From positions 10,150,001-10,214,000 of the forward strand of contig NZ_CP069396.1 in NCBI RefSeq assembly GCF_016887565.1: a DNA stretch of 64,000 nt. The letters run 5' to 3'. Below, in pieces: positions 16,427-23,963 of this stretch. The first letter of the stretch is position 1, and each line of letters starts with the position of its first letter. Below the pieces are notes generated by a model, which saw only the letters and a list, made by a program, of their open reading frames with translations, did no database searches and had not been told where the DNA came from. Position numbers and translations under genes: made by a program. The stretch comes from Archangium violaceum. Lineage in GTDB: Bacteria > Myxococcota > Myxococcia > Myxococcales > Myxococcaceae.

Positions 16427-17280
16427 ACCCCTTCGACCTTCCGGGACCGGAGTTCCTCGCCTTCTACGCCGTGCTGGCGATTTCGGCCGGGCTCGGCGCG
16501 TGGTGGCTGCGCAAGTACATGCTCGGGCCGGACGGACCGGTGGACGCGCGCATCACCGACCTCCACCCGTACGAGGTCTCCTTCCTCTCTGGCGGAATGG
16601 AGCGGGCCGTCGAGGCCGCTGTCGCCAACCTCGTCCGGCAGGAGTACCTCCAGGTGCTCCCGGAGAAGCGGGAGCTGACGATCCACAAGAAGCTGCACGC
16701 CCATCCCCATCCCCTGGAGGCGATGATCCATTCCACGGCCAACGGCGCGACGGTCGAGGAGCTGGTGAAGACCGCCCAGCCCCTGCGGGCGCGGCTGGAG
16801 CACCCGCTCCTCCGATTGGAGCTGATTCCCGATCGCGCCGCCGCCGGGAGGATCGCGCTCTACTCCTGCTTGCTCATGCTCGGAGTATTCGCCGTGGGCA
16901 TGACCAAGGTGGTGATCGGCATGATGAGGGATCGGCCGGTCGGCTTCCTGTTCTTGATGTGCCTCTTCGTCCTGGGCACGGCGCTGTTCTTCGGCGCGCG
17001 GAGACCCCACCGGAACCAGCGGGGCGACATCGCTCTCGAGAAGCTGACCCGACGCAACGAAGCGCTGCGCACCAGTGTCTGCGCGAACGCCTCGGTGCTC
17101 GCGGGCAGTGACGTGGCGCTCGCGGTGGGGCTCTTCGGCGTCACCGCGCTGACGGGGACGCAGTTCGATGACCTCCAGCGCGCCCTGATGCCGGCGCCCT
17201 CGTCGGGTGGAGACGGGGGAAGCAGTGGCAGCAGCTGTGGTGGCGGCTGTGGAGGAGGAGGTTGCGGCGGTTGCAGCTGA
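16423..17280 (+). CDS. TIGR04222-like membrane protein with Gly/Cys-rich tail
   Basis: 285 residues from GTG 16423. A first membrane helix (about 12-27, FYAVLAISAGLGAWWLRK), a winged-helix-like region (DLHPYEVSFLSGGMERAVEAAVANLVRQ...EYLQVLPEK), two further helices around 147-165 and 175-190 (LLMLGVFAVGMTKVVIGM, FLFLMCLFVLGTALFFG), then a cytoplasmic helical region. The tail is SSGGDGGSSGSSCGGGCG and continues with repeated Cys-Gly, carrying five Cys in about 15 residues. I associate this layout and tail with the TIGR04222 family, often encoded near DUF692 (MNIO) proteins. No DUF692 gene is here. The ORF is coupled to the genes either side. Confidence 0.72.
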   Translation: MNPFDLPGPEFLAFYAVLAISAGLGAWWLRKYMLGPDGPVDARITDLHPYEVSFLSGGMERAVEAAVANLVRQEYLQVLPEKRELTIHKKLHAHPHPLEAMIHSTANGATVEELVKTAQPLRARLEHPLLRLELIPDRAAAGRIALYSCLLMLGVFAVGMTKVVIGMMRDRPVGFLFLMCLFVLGTALFFGARRPHRNQRGDIALEKLTRRNEALRTSVCANASVLAGSDVALAVGLFGVTALTGTQFDDLQRALMPAPSSGGDGGSSGSSCGGGCGGGGCGGCS

Positions 17281-17292
17281 GGAAGGTGGCCC

Positions 17293-17796
17293 ATGGCGGA
17301 TGAGGATCGCGAGGCCCTCGCCCGGGCCCAGGCCGCGCTGCTGGCCGCGTTGACGGGCCACGAGGAGCTGCCTCCCGGATTCGATCCCGAGCGGGTGCGC
17401 GCGGCGACGGAGGCCCTGGCGCACAAGCGCGAGCACTCGGTGGTGGCCACCTGGCCGGAGCTGGCGCGCGCGCTCGGAACCGAGCTGCATCCGCTGTTCG
17501 ATCGATATGCCGCGGAGGAGCCACTGCCACACGAGGGAGGCCCCCTGGCGGACGGCTGGCGGTTCGCGCGGTGGCTGGAGGCCCAAGGCCACTTCCCAGC
17601 GGCGGCGACACTGGAGTCCCTGCGCGTGAGCCTGCGCTTCCGCCCGACGCCCGAGGGACTGGAGCCGCGACACGGGCCGGTGTTGCGCCTGCGGTGGTTG
17701 CGGCCACAACGGACACTGGTGCTGGCCATCCGTTGGAAGCCCGGCCGGGAGACCTGGTGGCGGTTGCGCCTTCCGTTACGAGCGCGCAAGCCCTAA
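17293..17796 (+). CDS. SCO6045-like C-terminal-domain protein
   Basis: 167 residues, ATG with GGAAGG upstream, 12 bp after the TIGR04222-like gene. The N-terminal two thirds (RAQAALLAALTGHEELPPGFDP, VRAATEALAHKREHSVVATWP, LGTELHPLFDRYA, GGPLADGWRFARWLEAQGHFP) resemble the domain that follows DUF692 in Streptomyces SCO6045-type proteins, a DNA-binding-like helical module related to the DUF2063 partner of bufferin systems. Here it stands alone without the DUF692 enzyme domain. The C-terminus is Arg-rich beta sequence (LRLRWLRPQRTLVLAIRWKPG). The function is inferred only from domain association. Confidence 0.6.
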   Translation: MADEDREALARAQAALLAALTGHEELPPGFDPERVRAATEALAHKREHSVVATWPELARALGTELHPLFDRYAAEEPLPHEGGPLADGWRFARWLEAQGHFPAAATLESLRVSLRFRPTPEGLEPRHGPVLRLRWLRPQRTLVLAIRWKPGRETWWRLRLPLRARKP

Positions 17797-17990
17797 TCCC
17801 CTCTCCCCCTGGGAGAGGGTCAGGGTGAGGGTATGTGTTCCAGTGCCCTCAACCGAGTGACAGAGCACGGGGGGAACCCGAGTGCTCCCGATACCCTCAC
17901 CCCGTCCCTCTCCCAGGGGGAGAGGGTCCAACCAGGTTGGCCACTGTGTAGGTCCCCTCTCCCTCTGGGAGAGGGCTAGGGTGAGGGTAT
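17797..17990. repeat. REP-like palindromic repeat, locus B (three copies)
   Basis: Copies at about 17797-17833 (+ orientation), 17891-17927 (inverted) and 17951-17990 (+). The + form reads CCCTCTCCC, short loop, GGGAGAGGG, then GGTGAGGGTA. They fill the space between the converging genes ending at 17796 and 17998 and are placed as hairpin terminators would be. CCAGGTTG lies between copies 2 and 3 and also follows the element at locus C and lies between copies at locus D, so the repeat unit probably extends beyond the hairpin. Confidence 0.88.
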
Positions 17991-17997
17991 TGAGGTT

Positions 17998-18951
17998 CTA
18001 CCCGCGGGCCGCCACATCGAGCGGACGAATGGGCCCAGAGGGAACCACGACCCCCGCCGCCGCGAAGAAGCGGGAGAGATCCTCCGGTACGGGCGCCTCG
18101 AATCGCACGGGCGCGCCAGTCCGGGGATGCGCCAGTTCCAGCGCCTGCGCGTGCAACAAACACCGGGGAGCCTCAAGCCCCCCGGCCTTCGCCGCGCCTC
18201 CGTAACGCTTGTCCCCGAGAATGGGCGCCCCGAGCGCCGTCAGGTGCGCGCGCAGCTGGTGCGTCCGCCCGGTCTGGGGGAGCAATTCCACCAGACAGAA
18301 GTCCCTGCCCGCGTGCAGCACGCGGTACTCCGTGAAAGCGGGAATCCCATTGGCGGCGCGGGTCGCGCGCCAGCGTCCCGGCCGGGAGGGGTCCTTCGAC
18401 AGTGGCAGGTCGATGGTGCCCTGGGACGGCAGCTCCACCGGGCCCACCGCGGCCAGGTAGCGCTTGCGAGCCCGGCCCTCGCGGAACTCCTCCGCGAGCG
18501 CGGTCGTCGCCTGGGGCGTCTTGCCGAACACCGTCACCCCGGACGTCTCCCGGTCCAATCGGTGCACCAGCCCCGCGGGCCTCTTCAAGTACTCGCCCAC
18601 CCGGTCCACCAGACTGTCCCCCACCCGCCCTTCCGTGGGCTGCGCCGTCATCCCCTCCGGCTTGTCCACCGCGATGACGTCTTCGTCCTCATGAAGCACC
18701 CGGAGGCTCGGAGCCGGCGCCGGAGCTTCCGCGAGCGAGCTCTCCCCGCCCTCCTCCAACACCGCCGTCACCACCTGCCCCTGGGCCAGCCGCGCCTTCG
18801 CGTCCCGGCATCGGCGCCCGGCCACGTACACCGCGCCCACGCCCACCAGGCGCTCCGCCGCCTCGTGAGACAGGCCCAGCTCCGCCGCCAGGGCTTCGCT
18901 CACGGTGCGGCCCGTGAGGGTGGATTCGACTCGGAAGGTTCGGCGCTTCAT
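17998..18951 (-). CDS. RluA-family pseudouridine synthase, second copy type
   Basis: 317 residues. The ATG at 18951 starts MKRRTFRVESTLTGRTVSEAL, an S4-like N-terminus (LAAELGLSHEAAERLV, GRRCRDAKARLAQGQVV; about 15-60). The catalytic domain has VIAVDKPEGMTAQPT, HRLDRETSGVTVFG with the Asp nucleophile, LLPQTGRTHQLRAHL, and APILGDKRYGG. It is the second RluA-type enzyme in the window and only modestly similar to the one at 5842, so they probably act on different rRNA or tRNA sites. No operon partner is evident. Confidence 0.92.
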   Translation of the reverse strand: MKRRTFRVESTLTGRTVSEALAAELGLSHEAAERLVGVGAVYVAGRRCRDAKARLAQGQVVTAVLEEGGESSLAEAPAPAPSLRVLHEDEDVIAVDKPEGMTAQPTEGRVGDSLVDRVGEYLKRPAGLVHRLDRETSGVTVFGKTPQATTALAEEFREGRARKRYLAAVGPVELPSQGTIDLPLSKDPSRPGRWRATRAANGIPAFTEYRVLHAGRDFCLVELLPQTGRTHQLRAHLTALGAPILGDKRYGGAAKAGGLEAPRCLLHAQALELAHPRTGAPVRFEAPVPEDLSRFFAAAGVVVPSGPIRPLDVAARG

Positions 18952-19101
18952 CCGTCCGGACGTTACCAGCCCTTCACGTCCCTGATTCGCTCCGTGTGGA
19001 CAGCCATCTCCCACCGAAGACGGTCGGGCCCCCGACTCCGCACGGTTTCCCCTCGGGAGGGGTTCCTGGCCATCCCCTTGCATTGGGCGCCGCCGCGTGT
19101 G

Positions 19102-19121
19102 GGAGGGCAACGACGCCCTCC
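19102..19121. promoter_or_regulatory. Leader hairpin directly before a ribosome binding site
   Basis: GGAGGGC and GCCCTCC form a perfect seven-base-pair stem around AACGAC. The hairpin ends one base before AAAGGAG, the ribosome site of the transposase remnant at 19135, so it could limit or shield translation initiation. It may be a relic of the parent element's left-end leader. Confidence 0.5.
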
Positions 19122-19134
19122 AAAGGAGACGACG

Positions 19135-19740
19135 ATGGAGCGCGTGGGAGTGAATGAGGAAGTGAATGAGATGTTGGAGCGTGTGCTGGGACTGGAGGGC
19201 CTGCGCGTGCGCGGTGCCAGCCTCCAACCCCACGGCCTGGTGGTGAACGTCCGGTTACGACTGCCCGCGCGCCGGTGCGGAATCTGTAACGAGTTCTGGA
19301 GTGGCTACGACACGCAGCCGGTGCGCCGGTGGCGCCATCTCACGCTGGAGCGTACGCCCGTGTGGCTGAGCTACGCGCCACGCCGCACGCAGTGCCCCGC
19401 GCATGGGGTCCGCGTGGAGCGCGTCACCTGGGCGGCGCACGACGCCCTCTTCACCACCGAGGTCGAGCAGATGGCGCCCTGGCTGTGGCACCGCCTCGGC
19501 GTCTCCGCCGCCTGCCAGATGACGGGTCTGTCCTGGCCCACCCTCAAGCGACTCATCCTCCGGCCCGTCGTTCCCATGCCGGACCTGAAGCGCATCGAGG
19601 AGCGCTACATCATCGGTACGGACACGCTGTCCCTCCGGCAGCATTCCCAGGACTTCGCGGCGGTGCTGGAGCAACTCGGCGGGCACGTGCCCTCCGCGCT
19701 CGGGGCTCCGCCACGGCCTCTGCCCGCGAGTGCCCTCTGA
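19135..19740 (+). pseudogene. ISL3-family transposase remnant (N-terminal part)
   Basis: 201 residues. The zinc-ribbon N-terminus of ISL3 transposases is visible (RRCGICNEFW, RRTQCPAHGV with PVRRWRHLTLERTPVW between), then the HTH-like WPTLKRLILRP. Intact ISL3 transposases are 400-550 residues with a DDE domain and a terminal DHHR-like region; this frame ends after about 200, and the end (GTDTLSLRQHSQDFAAVLEQL...ALGAPPRPLPASAL) no longer matches the family. RBS AAAGGAG is intact. No terminal inverted repeats or target duplication were identified nearby. Confidence 0.7.
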
Positions 19741-19848
19741 GGTATTCCAAGGACGAACGAGACCCTGGGGCCGTTGCTCGCCTGCTGCCCGGGAAACCTC
19801 GAAGGGGTGAGCTCTCGAGCCCCGGACTTGTAGCAGGCCCCACTCCGT

Positions 19849-19864
19849 TCTACGTTTTCGTAGA
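19849..19864. promoter_or_regulatory. Palindromic operator upstream of the toxin-antitoxin genes
   Basis: TCTACG TTTT CGTAGA is a perfect inverted repeat with six-base arms, ending 11 bases before the antitoxin ATG at 19876 and overlapping the ribosome-site region. This is the position expected of the operator at which an RHH antitoxin-toxin complex represses its own promoter. Confidence 0.7.
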
Positions 19865-19875
19865 GAGGCATCACC

Positions 19876-20151
19876 ATGGCCGACACCCAGATTTCCGCAT
19901 ACGTCTCCGACACCACCAAGGAGCTCGTCGAGCGCTATGTGGAAGCCCATGGCGTGAAGAAGGGCCGCCTCATCGAGGAGGCGCTGCTGCACCACCTTCA
20001 GGCGCTGCGCGAGTTGCCGGCCGACTTGATCATCCCGCCTCGAATCGTGGTGGAGCAGAAGACGTTCGAGCGCGTGGCCGCTCTGGCCAGGCGCCCTCGC
20101 AAGCCAACGAAGGCGCTCCGCGCGCTGATGGGTGGCAAGAAGGCGCGGTAG
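19876..20151 (+). CDS. Ribbon-helix-helix antitoxin of a GNAT-type toxin-antitoxin pair
   Basis: 91 residues. The N-terminal half is a RHH motif: TQISAYVSDTTKELVERYVEAHGVKKGRLIEEALLHHLQALRE (strand plus two helices). The basic C-terminus (LARRPRKPTKALRALMGGKKAR) would wrap the toxin's active site and neutralise it. GAGAGG lies before the ATG, and the palindrome at 19849-19864 is its likely operator. The toxin gene starts six bases after its stop, the usual antitoxin-first order of TacAT/AtaRT-like pairs. The pairing and the domain types are good. The exact family is inferred. Confidence 0.82.
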   Translation: MADTQISAYVSDTTKELVERYVEAHGVKKGRLIEEALLHHLQALRELPADLIIPPRIVVEQKTFERVAALARRPRKPTKALRALMGGKKAR

Positions 20152-20157
20152 CCTGTC

Positions 20158-20682
20158 GTGGCCCTCGAAATCCGTAGGCTGCTCCAGGAAGACGACCGCT
20201 CGGGATTCCGCTCGGGCAACGTCGATCTCGACCGGTTCTTCCATCGCTACGCCGGACAGAACCAATTCCGCCATCACATCGGTACGACGTACGTCGCGGT
20301 CGAGGACGGAACGATCGTCGGCTTCGTGACTGTCGCACCTTCCGAGATCGCCGTCGCGGACCTCCCCGGGTCGCGGCGCAAGAAGTTGCCGCAATACCCG
20401 CTCCCCGTACTCCGCCTGGCACGGCTCGCCGTCGATGAACGGGCACAGGGGCGCGGTGTCGGAAGCGGCCTTCTTCGCGCCGTGTTCGTGCTCGCCCACC
20501 GCCTGGCCGATGAGTTGGGTTGCCTCGGGGTCGTCGTCGACGCGAAACCGGAAGCCGTCCCGTTCTACGAGAAACTCGGGTTCATCGACCTCGGAGCCAG
20601 GGCCGGCCATCTCGGCGACAGACCCGAACCACGGCCGATGTTCCTCGAGCTGGGGGCCATTCCGAAACCCGCTGCCTCGTGA
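20158..20682 (+). CDS. GNAT-family acetyltransferase toxin
   Basis: 174 residues, GTG start six bases after the antitoxin stop. The GNAT core is typical of TacT/AtaT toxins: FRSGNVDLDRFFHRYAGQNQFRHHIGTTYVAV at the start, then LARLAVDERAQGRGVGSGLLRAVF with the acetyl-CoA-binding Q/R-x-x-G-x-G/A motif, and CLGVVVDAKPEAVPFYEKLGF with the catalytic-region Tyr. Toxins of this type acetylate the amino group of charged aminoacyl-tRNA and block translation. The amino acid target cannot be predicted. It is translationally linked to the antitoxin. Confidence 0.85.
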   Translation: MALEIRRLLQEDDRSGFRSGNVDLDRFFHRYAGQNQFRHHIGTTYVAVEDGTIVGFVTVAPSEIAVADLPGSRRKKLPQYPLPVLRLARLAVDERAQGRGVGSGLLRAVFVLAHRLADELGCLGVVVDAKPEAVPFYEKLGFIDLGARAGHLGDRPEPRPMFLELGAIPKPAAS

Positions 20683-20757
20683 ACCGGGCCTTTCCCAGGG
20701 ACGGAGGGTCCACCGCGCCACGCTCGGCTCGCTCGGGCCTTTTCCCCGGGGGACGAA

Positions 20758-22299
20758 GTGTCTACCTTGCGGCCCCCCATGGACCGTCCCCTCCCCTCCC
20801 TGCGCGCGAGCCTGGACGACTTCCTCGCCCAGCTGGCCACCCTCCATTACCGCCACGCCGCCGGCCTCTCCCCGGACCTCCCCCTCCGCGAGCTCTACGA
20901 GGACTCGCCCGAAATCGCCTCCGCCGAGGCCTTCGCCGCCGCCACCGAGGCCGTCCCCAAGGCCCAGGCCAAGGGCGACCTGCTCGGTGTCCGCCGCCTC
21001 CGCCTCCTGCGCGACTTCATCGCCACCCAGGTCGAGGAGGCCCTCGCAGCCCCCGAGGCCGAGGCCGTGGCCCAGCTCGAGGCCCGCGCCCGCCTCTCCG
21101 TGGACGACCAGACCCTCTCCTTCGGCGAGGCGCTCGGCCAGCTGCCCCATGAGCCCAACCGCGGCCGGCGCGCCCTGCTCGAGAGCGCCACGGGCGGCTT
21201 CCTCTGGGACAACCGGGGCCGCTACGGCACCCGCCGCGAGGCCGCCTTCCGCGTCACCGAGCGGCTCCGCGCCCCCAGCTACGTCGCCCTGCGCGAGGAC
21301 GTCTCCGGCATCGACCTGAACAAGCTGGCCGAGGCCGCCCAGGAGACGCTGCGCCTCACCGAGGACGCCTACCGCGACGTGCTCGGCTACATGCTCAAGA
21401 AGGTGGAGCCCACGCTGCGCCCCCTGCCCTCGGGCAACGCGCGCAGGCACGACCTGCAGGCGGCCACCCAGGTCCCGTGGATGAGCGGCTTCTTCAAGCG
21501 CGAGGACGAGCTGCCCGCCGTCATCCGCTGGCTCGGCGAGTGGGGCTTCCACCCGGCCGCCCAGGGCCGCATCCGCATCGACGACGAGGAGCGCCCCGGC
21601 AAGGCCTCGCGTCCCATCACCGCTTCCGTGCGCGTCCCGGGCGAGGTGCGCCTCGTCCTCCAGCGACGCGCGGGCCTGGACGCCCTGGGCAGCCTCCTGC
21701 ACGAGTACGGCCACGCCCTGCACCACGCCCACGTGAAGGAGGAGCTGCCGCTGGAGCTGCGGCGGCTCGGGGACGCCTCCGTCACCGAGGCCTTCGCCAC
21801 CCTCTTCGAGCGGCTCCTCACGGAGGAGGAGTGGCTCAAGCGCTACCTGCGCCTGCCCTCGGCCACCGCGCGCGACGTCACCCGCCTGGCCGCCTTCCAG
21901 GGGCTCACCGTGCTGCGCCGCCACTGCGCGAAGCTGCCCTATGAGCTGTCCCTCTACACGCGCGGCCCCTCGCCCGAGCGGGCCGAGGAGTACGCCGACG
22001 CCCAGCGCCGCGCGCTCTTCGTCGAGCCGCACCCGGGCTTCTTCCTCTTCGACGTGGACCCGCAGCTCTACGTGACGCGCTACCTGCGCGGCTGGGCCCT
22101 GGAGGCGCGTCTCACCGCGCAGCTCACCGGGCGCTTCAACGAGGACTGGTGGCGCAACCCCGCCGCGGGCCGCTGGCTCCAGGGGCTCTTCGGGCGCGGG
22201 GGAACCGACGACGCCGAAGCGCTCTCCACGGAGATTTCGGCAAAAGGACTAGCGCTCCCCGAGGCGGGTGCCCGCCTCGTGGCTCTGCTCGACCGCTGA
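20758..22299 (+). CDS. M3-like zinc metallopeptidase
   Basis: 513 residues from GTG 20758 with GGGGGA upstream; ATG 20779 is an alternative. The zinc motif HEYGHALHH (about 316-324, HExxH) sits in a helical protein, with a second-ligand Glu expected downstream in ASVTEAFATLFERLLTEE. The overall length, the helical architecture and that TEAFATLFE follow-on resemble M3 oligopeptidases such as PepF, but the family's other motifs are weak. It probably cleaves short peptides in the cytoplasm. It has no signal peptide and stands alone. Confidence 0.85.
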   Translation: MSTLRPPMDRPLPSLRASLDDFLAQLATLHYRHAAGLSPDLPLRELYEDSPEIASAEAFAAATEAVPKAQAKGDLLGVRRLRLLRDFIATQVEEALAAPEAEAVAQLEARARLSVDDQTLSFGEALGQLPHEPNRGRRALLESATGGFLWDNRGRYGTRREAAFRVTERLRAPSYVALREDVSGIDLNKLAEAAQETLRLTEDAYRDVLGYMLKKVEPTLRPLPSGNARRHDLQAATQVPWMSGFFKREDELPAVIRWLGEWGFHPAAQGRIRIDDEERPGKASRPITASVRVPGEVRLVLQRRAGLDALGSLLHEYGHALHHAHVKEELPLELRRLGDASVTEAFATLFERLLTEEEWLKRYLRLPSATARDVTRLAAFQGLTVLRRHCAKLPYELSLYTRGPSPERAEEYADAQRRALFVEPHPGFFLFDVDPQLYVTRYLRGWALEARLTAQLTGRFNEDWWRNPAAGRWLQGLFGRGGTDDAEALSTEISAKGLALPEAGARLVALLDR

Positions 22300-22305
22300 G
22301 CGCCA

Positions 22306-22321
22306 GCCCCGGGAACGGGGC
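22306..22321. terminator. Bidirectional GC hairpin between convergent genes
   Basis: GCCCCG GGAA CGGGGC is a perfect six-base-pair stem with a GNRA-type tetraloop, between the stops of the rightward metallopeptidase (22299) and the leftward small protein (22330). There is no U-tract on either side. Confidence 0.6.
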
Positions 22322-22329
22322 CGTGGTGG

Positions 22330-22656
22330 CTACTTCTTCTTGCGCAGCGCGCGGACGATCTTGTCCTTCGTCGCGCTGGCGGCGGTGGCCACCTTGGGCT
22401 TGCTGGCCGACTTCGTCTGGCCGGTGCGCTCGCGCATGGCCTTCATGAGTTGCATCTCGATGAGGAGCAGCTCGTCACCCAGCTCCTCGTTGTTTCCAGC
22501 GGCACGAGGGAGCGGTGCGCTCTTGCTGGAGGTCCCGGCCCCGTGCCGCAGGCGAAGGACCTTCTCCTCCTCGGACGTCAGGGTGTGCGCCTTCTCCAGC
22601 GACGCCTTGACCTCCTTGGACGTCACCGTCGTGCTGCTACCGACCTTGCGCTCCAT
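22330..22656 (-). CDS. Small basic protein with sigma-region-4-like patch
   Basis: 108 residues from ATG 22656, which has AAGGGAG upstream; the longer frame does not. The N-terminus MERKVGSSTTVTSKEVKASLEKAHTLTSEEEKVLRLRHG ends in LTSEEEKVLRLRHG, which resembles the start of sigma-70 region 4 (LTxREREVLRLRxG), but no helix-turn-helix follows. The rest is a helix (NNEELGDELLLIEMQLMKAMRER) and a Lys-rich tail ending VRALRKKK. I do not know the family. It may be a nucleic-acid- or RNA-polymerase-associated protein. Confidence 0.65.
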   Translation of the reverse strand: MERKVGSSTTVTSKEVKASLEKAHTLTSEEEKVLRLRHGAGTSSKSAPLPRAAGNNEELGDELLLIEMQLMKAMRERTGQTKSASKPKVATAASATKDKIVRALRKKK

Positions 22657-22818
22657 CTCCGCTCCCTTGCTCGTGGGCCCCTGAACATCCATTCATGTCG
22701 GACGCGCCTGGGCCGCAACCGTCGAGGATTCTAGAGAACGCAAGTATCGGGTCAAATTTTCTTCCAACAGGCCGCTGCCTCCCTGTAGCGGCCTGCCTCC
22801 CGCGCGACACCTGGCGGG

Positions 22819-23862
22819 TCAGTTTCCCTCCTCGTCCCCGGGCTCGTCCGTGGGGGTGCCGGTGCTGGGAGTTCCCTCTGCGCCCTCGGGCTTGTTGCGG
22901 GGAATTCCGAAGCGATCCAGCGCGTCCGCGATGCCCTGCGGCTTGTCCGCGTCGGGCAGGAAGCTCTCCGGCGGCTTCAACTGGGGGTCCTTCCCGATTT
23001 CACTCAGGGCGGAATCCAGCACCACCCGCAGCTCGGCGGCGCCGGCGGCGTCATTGGCGGGCACGGTGATGCGGCCGTCCAGGCGCACCTTGAGGACGAC
23101 GGACGTCTGGGCATCCACCACCACCTCGCCACTGAGGGACTTGGGGGTGCGGTGCTCGAAGAAGGCCAGGCGGCGCTTCGTGGTCTCGTCGCGGCCGCCC
23201 TTGGGCTCCACGAGCGCGGGCAGCACCTGGGGCGTGGTGCCGGTGTCGCCTTCCGGACCGAGCTCCACGGCGTAGTTCCAGGCGGTGCGGCCCTCGTAGG
23301 TGACGGTGCCGCGGGGCGCCAGGTGCAACCGGCCCCGGAAGAGCGCGTCCACGTCACGGATGGCGCCGGTGAGCTCGGCGCGGGTGCGCTCGGCCATGCC
23401 GCGGTCGCGCAGACGCTGGCGGAAGGTGCCGTAGCGGTTGCGGGCGAACACCTGGCCGCCCACGCGCATCACCTCCAGGCCCTGGTCCCGGCTGTTCTCC
23501 AGCAGACCATGGAAGTCCCCGCTGACACCGCCCGGGCCGGCCCGGAAGGTGCGCGTCTCCGTCAGCTTGACGGGGACGGTGCCCTGCGCGCCGGCCCACT
23601 CGTAGCTGACGGTGGCCTTGTAGGAGTGGGGGCCGAGACGCTCGGTCACCTCGGCGGCATCCATGGAGAGGATGCGGCGGGCCACCCGGGGGTTGTCGGC
23701 GACGTCCTCGGGGGGCAGTTTCTCGGCGGCCGAGGCCACCACCTTGGGCGGGTCCTCGGGGGAGAAGATGCGCGCCTTGGCCGCCTTGTCGACGGGGTCC
23801 TGGCAGGCGACGGTGGCGAAGGCCAGAACGGCGGCGACGGTGAACTTCTGAAAACGGGTCAC
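22819..23862 (-). CDS. Lipoprotein of unknown function
   Basis: 347 residues from GTG 23862, with GGAGGAG two bases before it. The signal is FQKFTVAAVLAFATVACQ, a lipobox with Cys at about 20. The mature protein is beta-rich with repeated strands (ATVSYEWAGAQGTVPVKLTETRTF, LEVMRVGGQVFARNRYGTF, TAWNYAVELG, SVVLKVRLDGRITV), and it ends in an acidic Pro-rich tail (KPEGAEGTPSTGTPTDEPGDEEGN). The order of beta motifs recalls LolA/LppX-like folds, but I see no decisive motif. It is probably on the periplasmic face of a membrane. Confidence 0.78.
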   Translation of the reverse strand: MTRFQKFTVAAVLAFATVACQDPVDKAAKARIFSPEDPPKVVASAAEKLPPEDVADNPRVARRILSMDAAEVTERLGPHSYKATVSYEWAGAQGTVPVKLTETRTFRAGPGGVSGDFHGLLENSRDQGLEVMRVGGQVFARNRYGTFRQRLRDRGMAERTRAELTGAIRDVDALFRGRLHLAPRGTVTYEGRTAWNYAVELGPEGDTGTTPQVLPALVEPKGGRDETTKRRLAFFEHRTPKSLSGEVVVDAQTSVVLKVRLDGRITVPANDAAGAAELRVVLDSALSEIGKDPQLKPPESFLPDADKPQGIADALDRFGIPRNKPEGAEGTPSTGTPTDEPGDEEGN

Positions 23863-23963
23863 AACTCCTCCGGCTCCAGCAGGGGTTGCCCAAATTACGG
23901 GGCGTGCGCTGGAGCGGCAAGGGACGGCTTGCGCGCGCCAATGTACGGGATACAACCCCACTC

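Noticed and set aside
20382-20520. Second toxin-antitoxin-like gene on the other strand within the GNAT toxin gene
   Set aside because: Overlapping frames here are shadows; only the GNAT frame has conserved motifs and coupling to the antitoxin.
19255-22032. A 925-residue open frame on the - strand across the transposase remnant, TA pair and metallopeptidase
   Set aside because: It runs antisense to three well-supported genes and translates to Gly/Ala/Val/Glu repeats without motifs, as expected in high-GC DNA.
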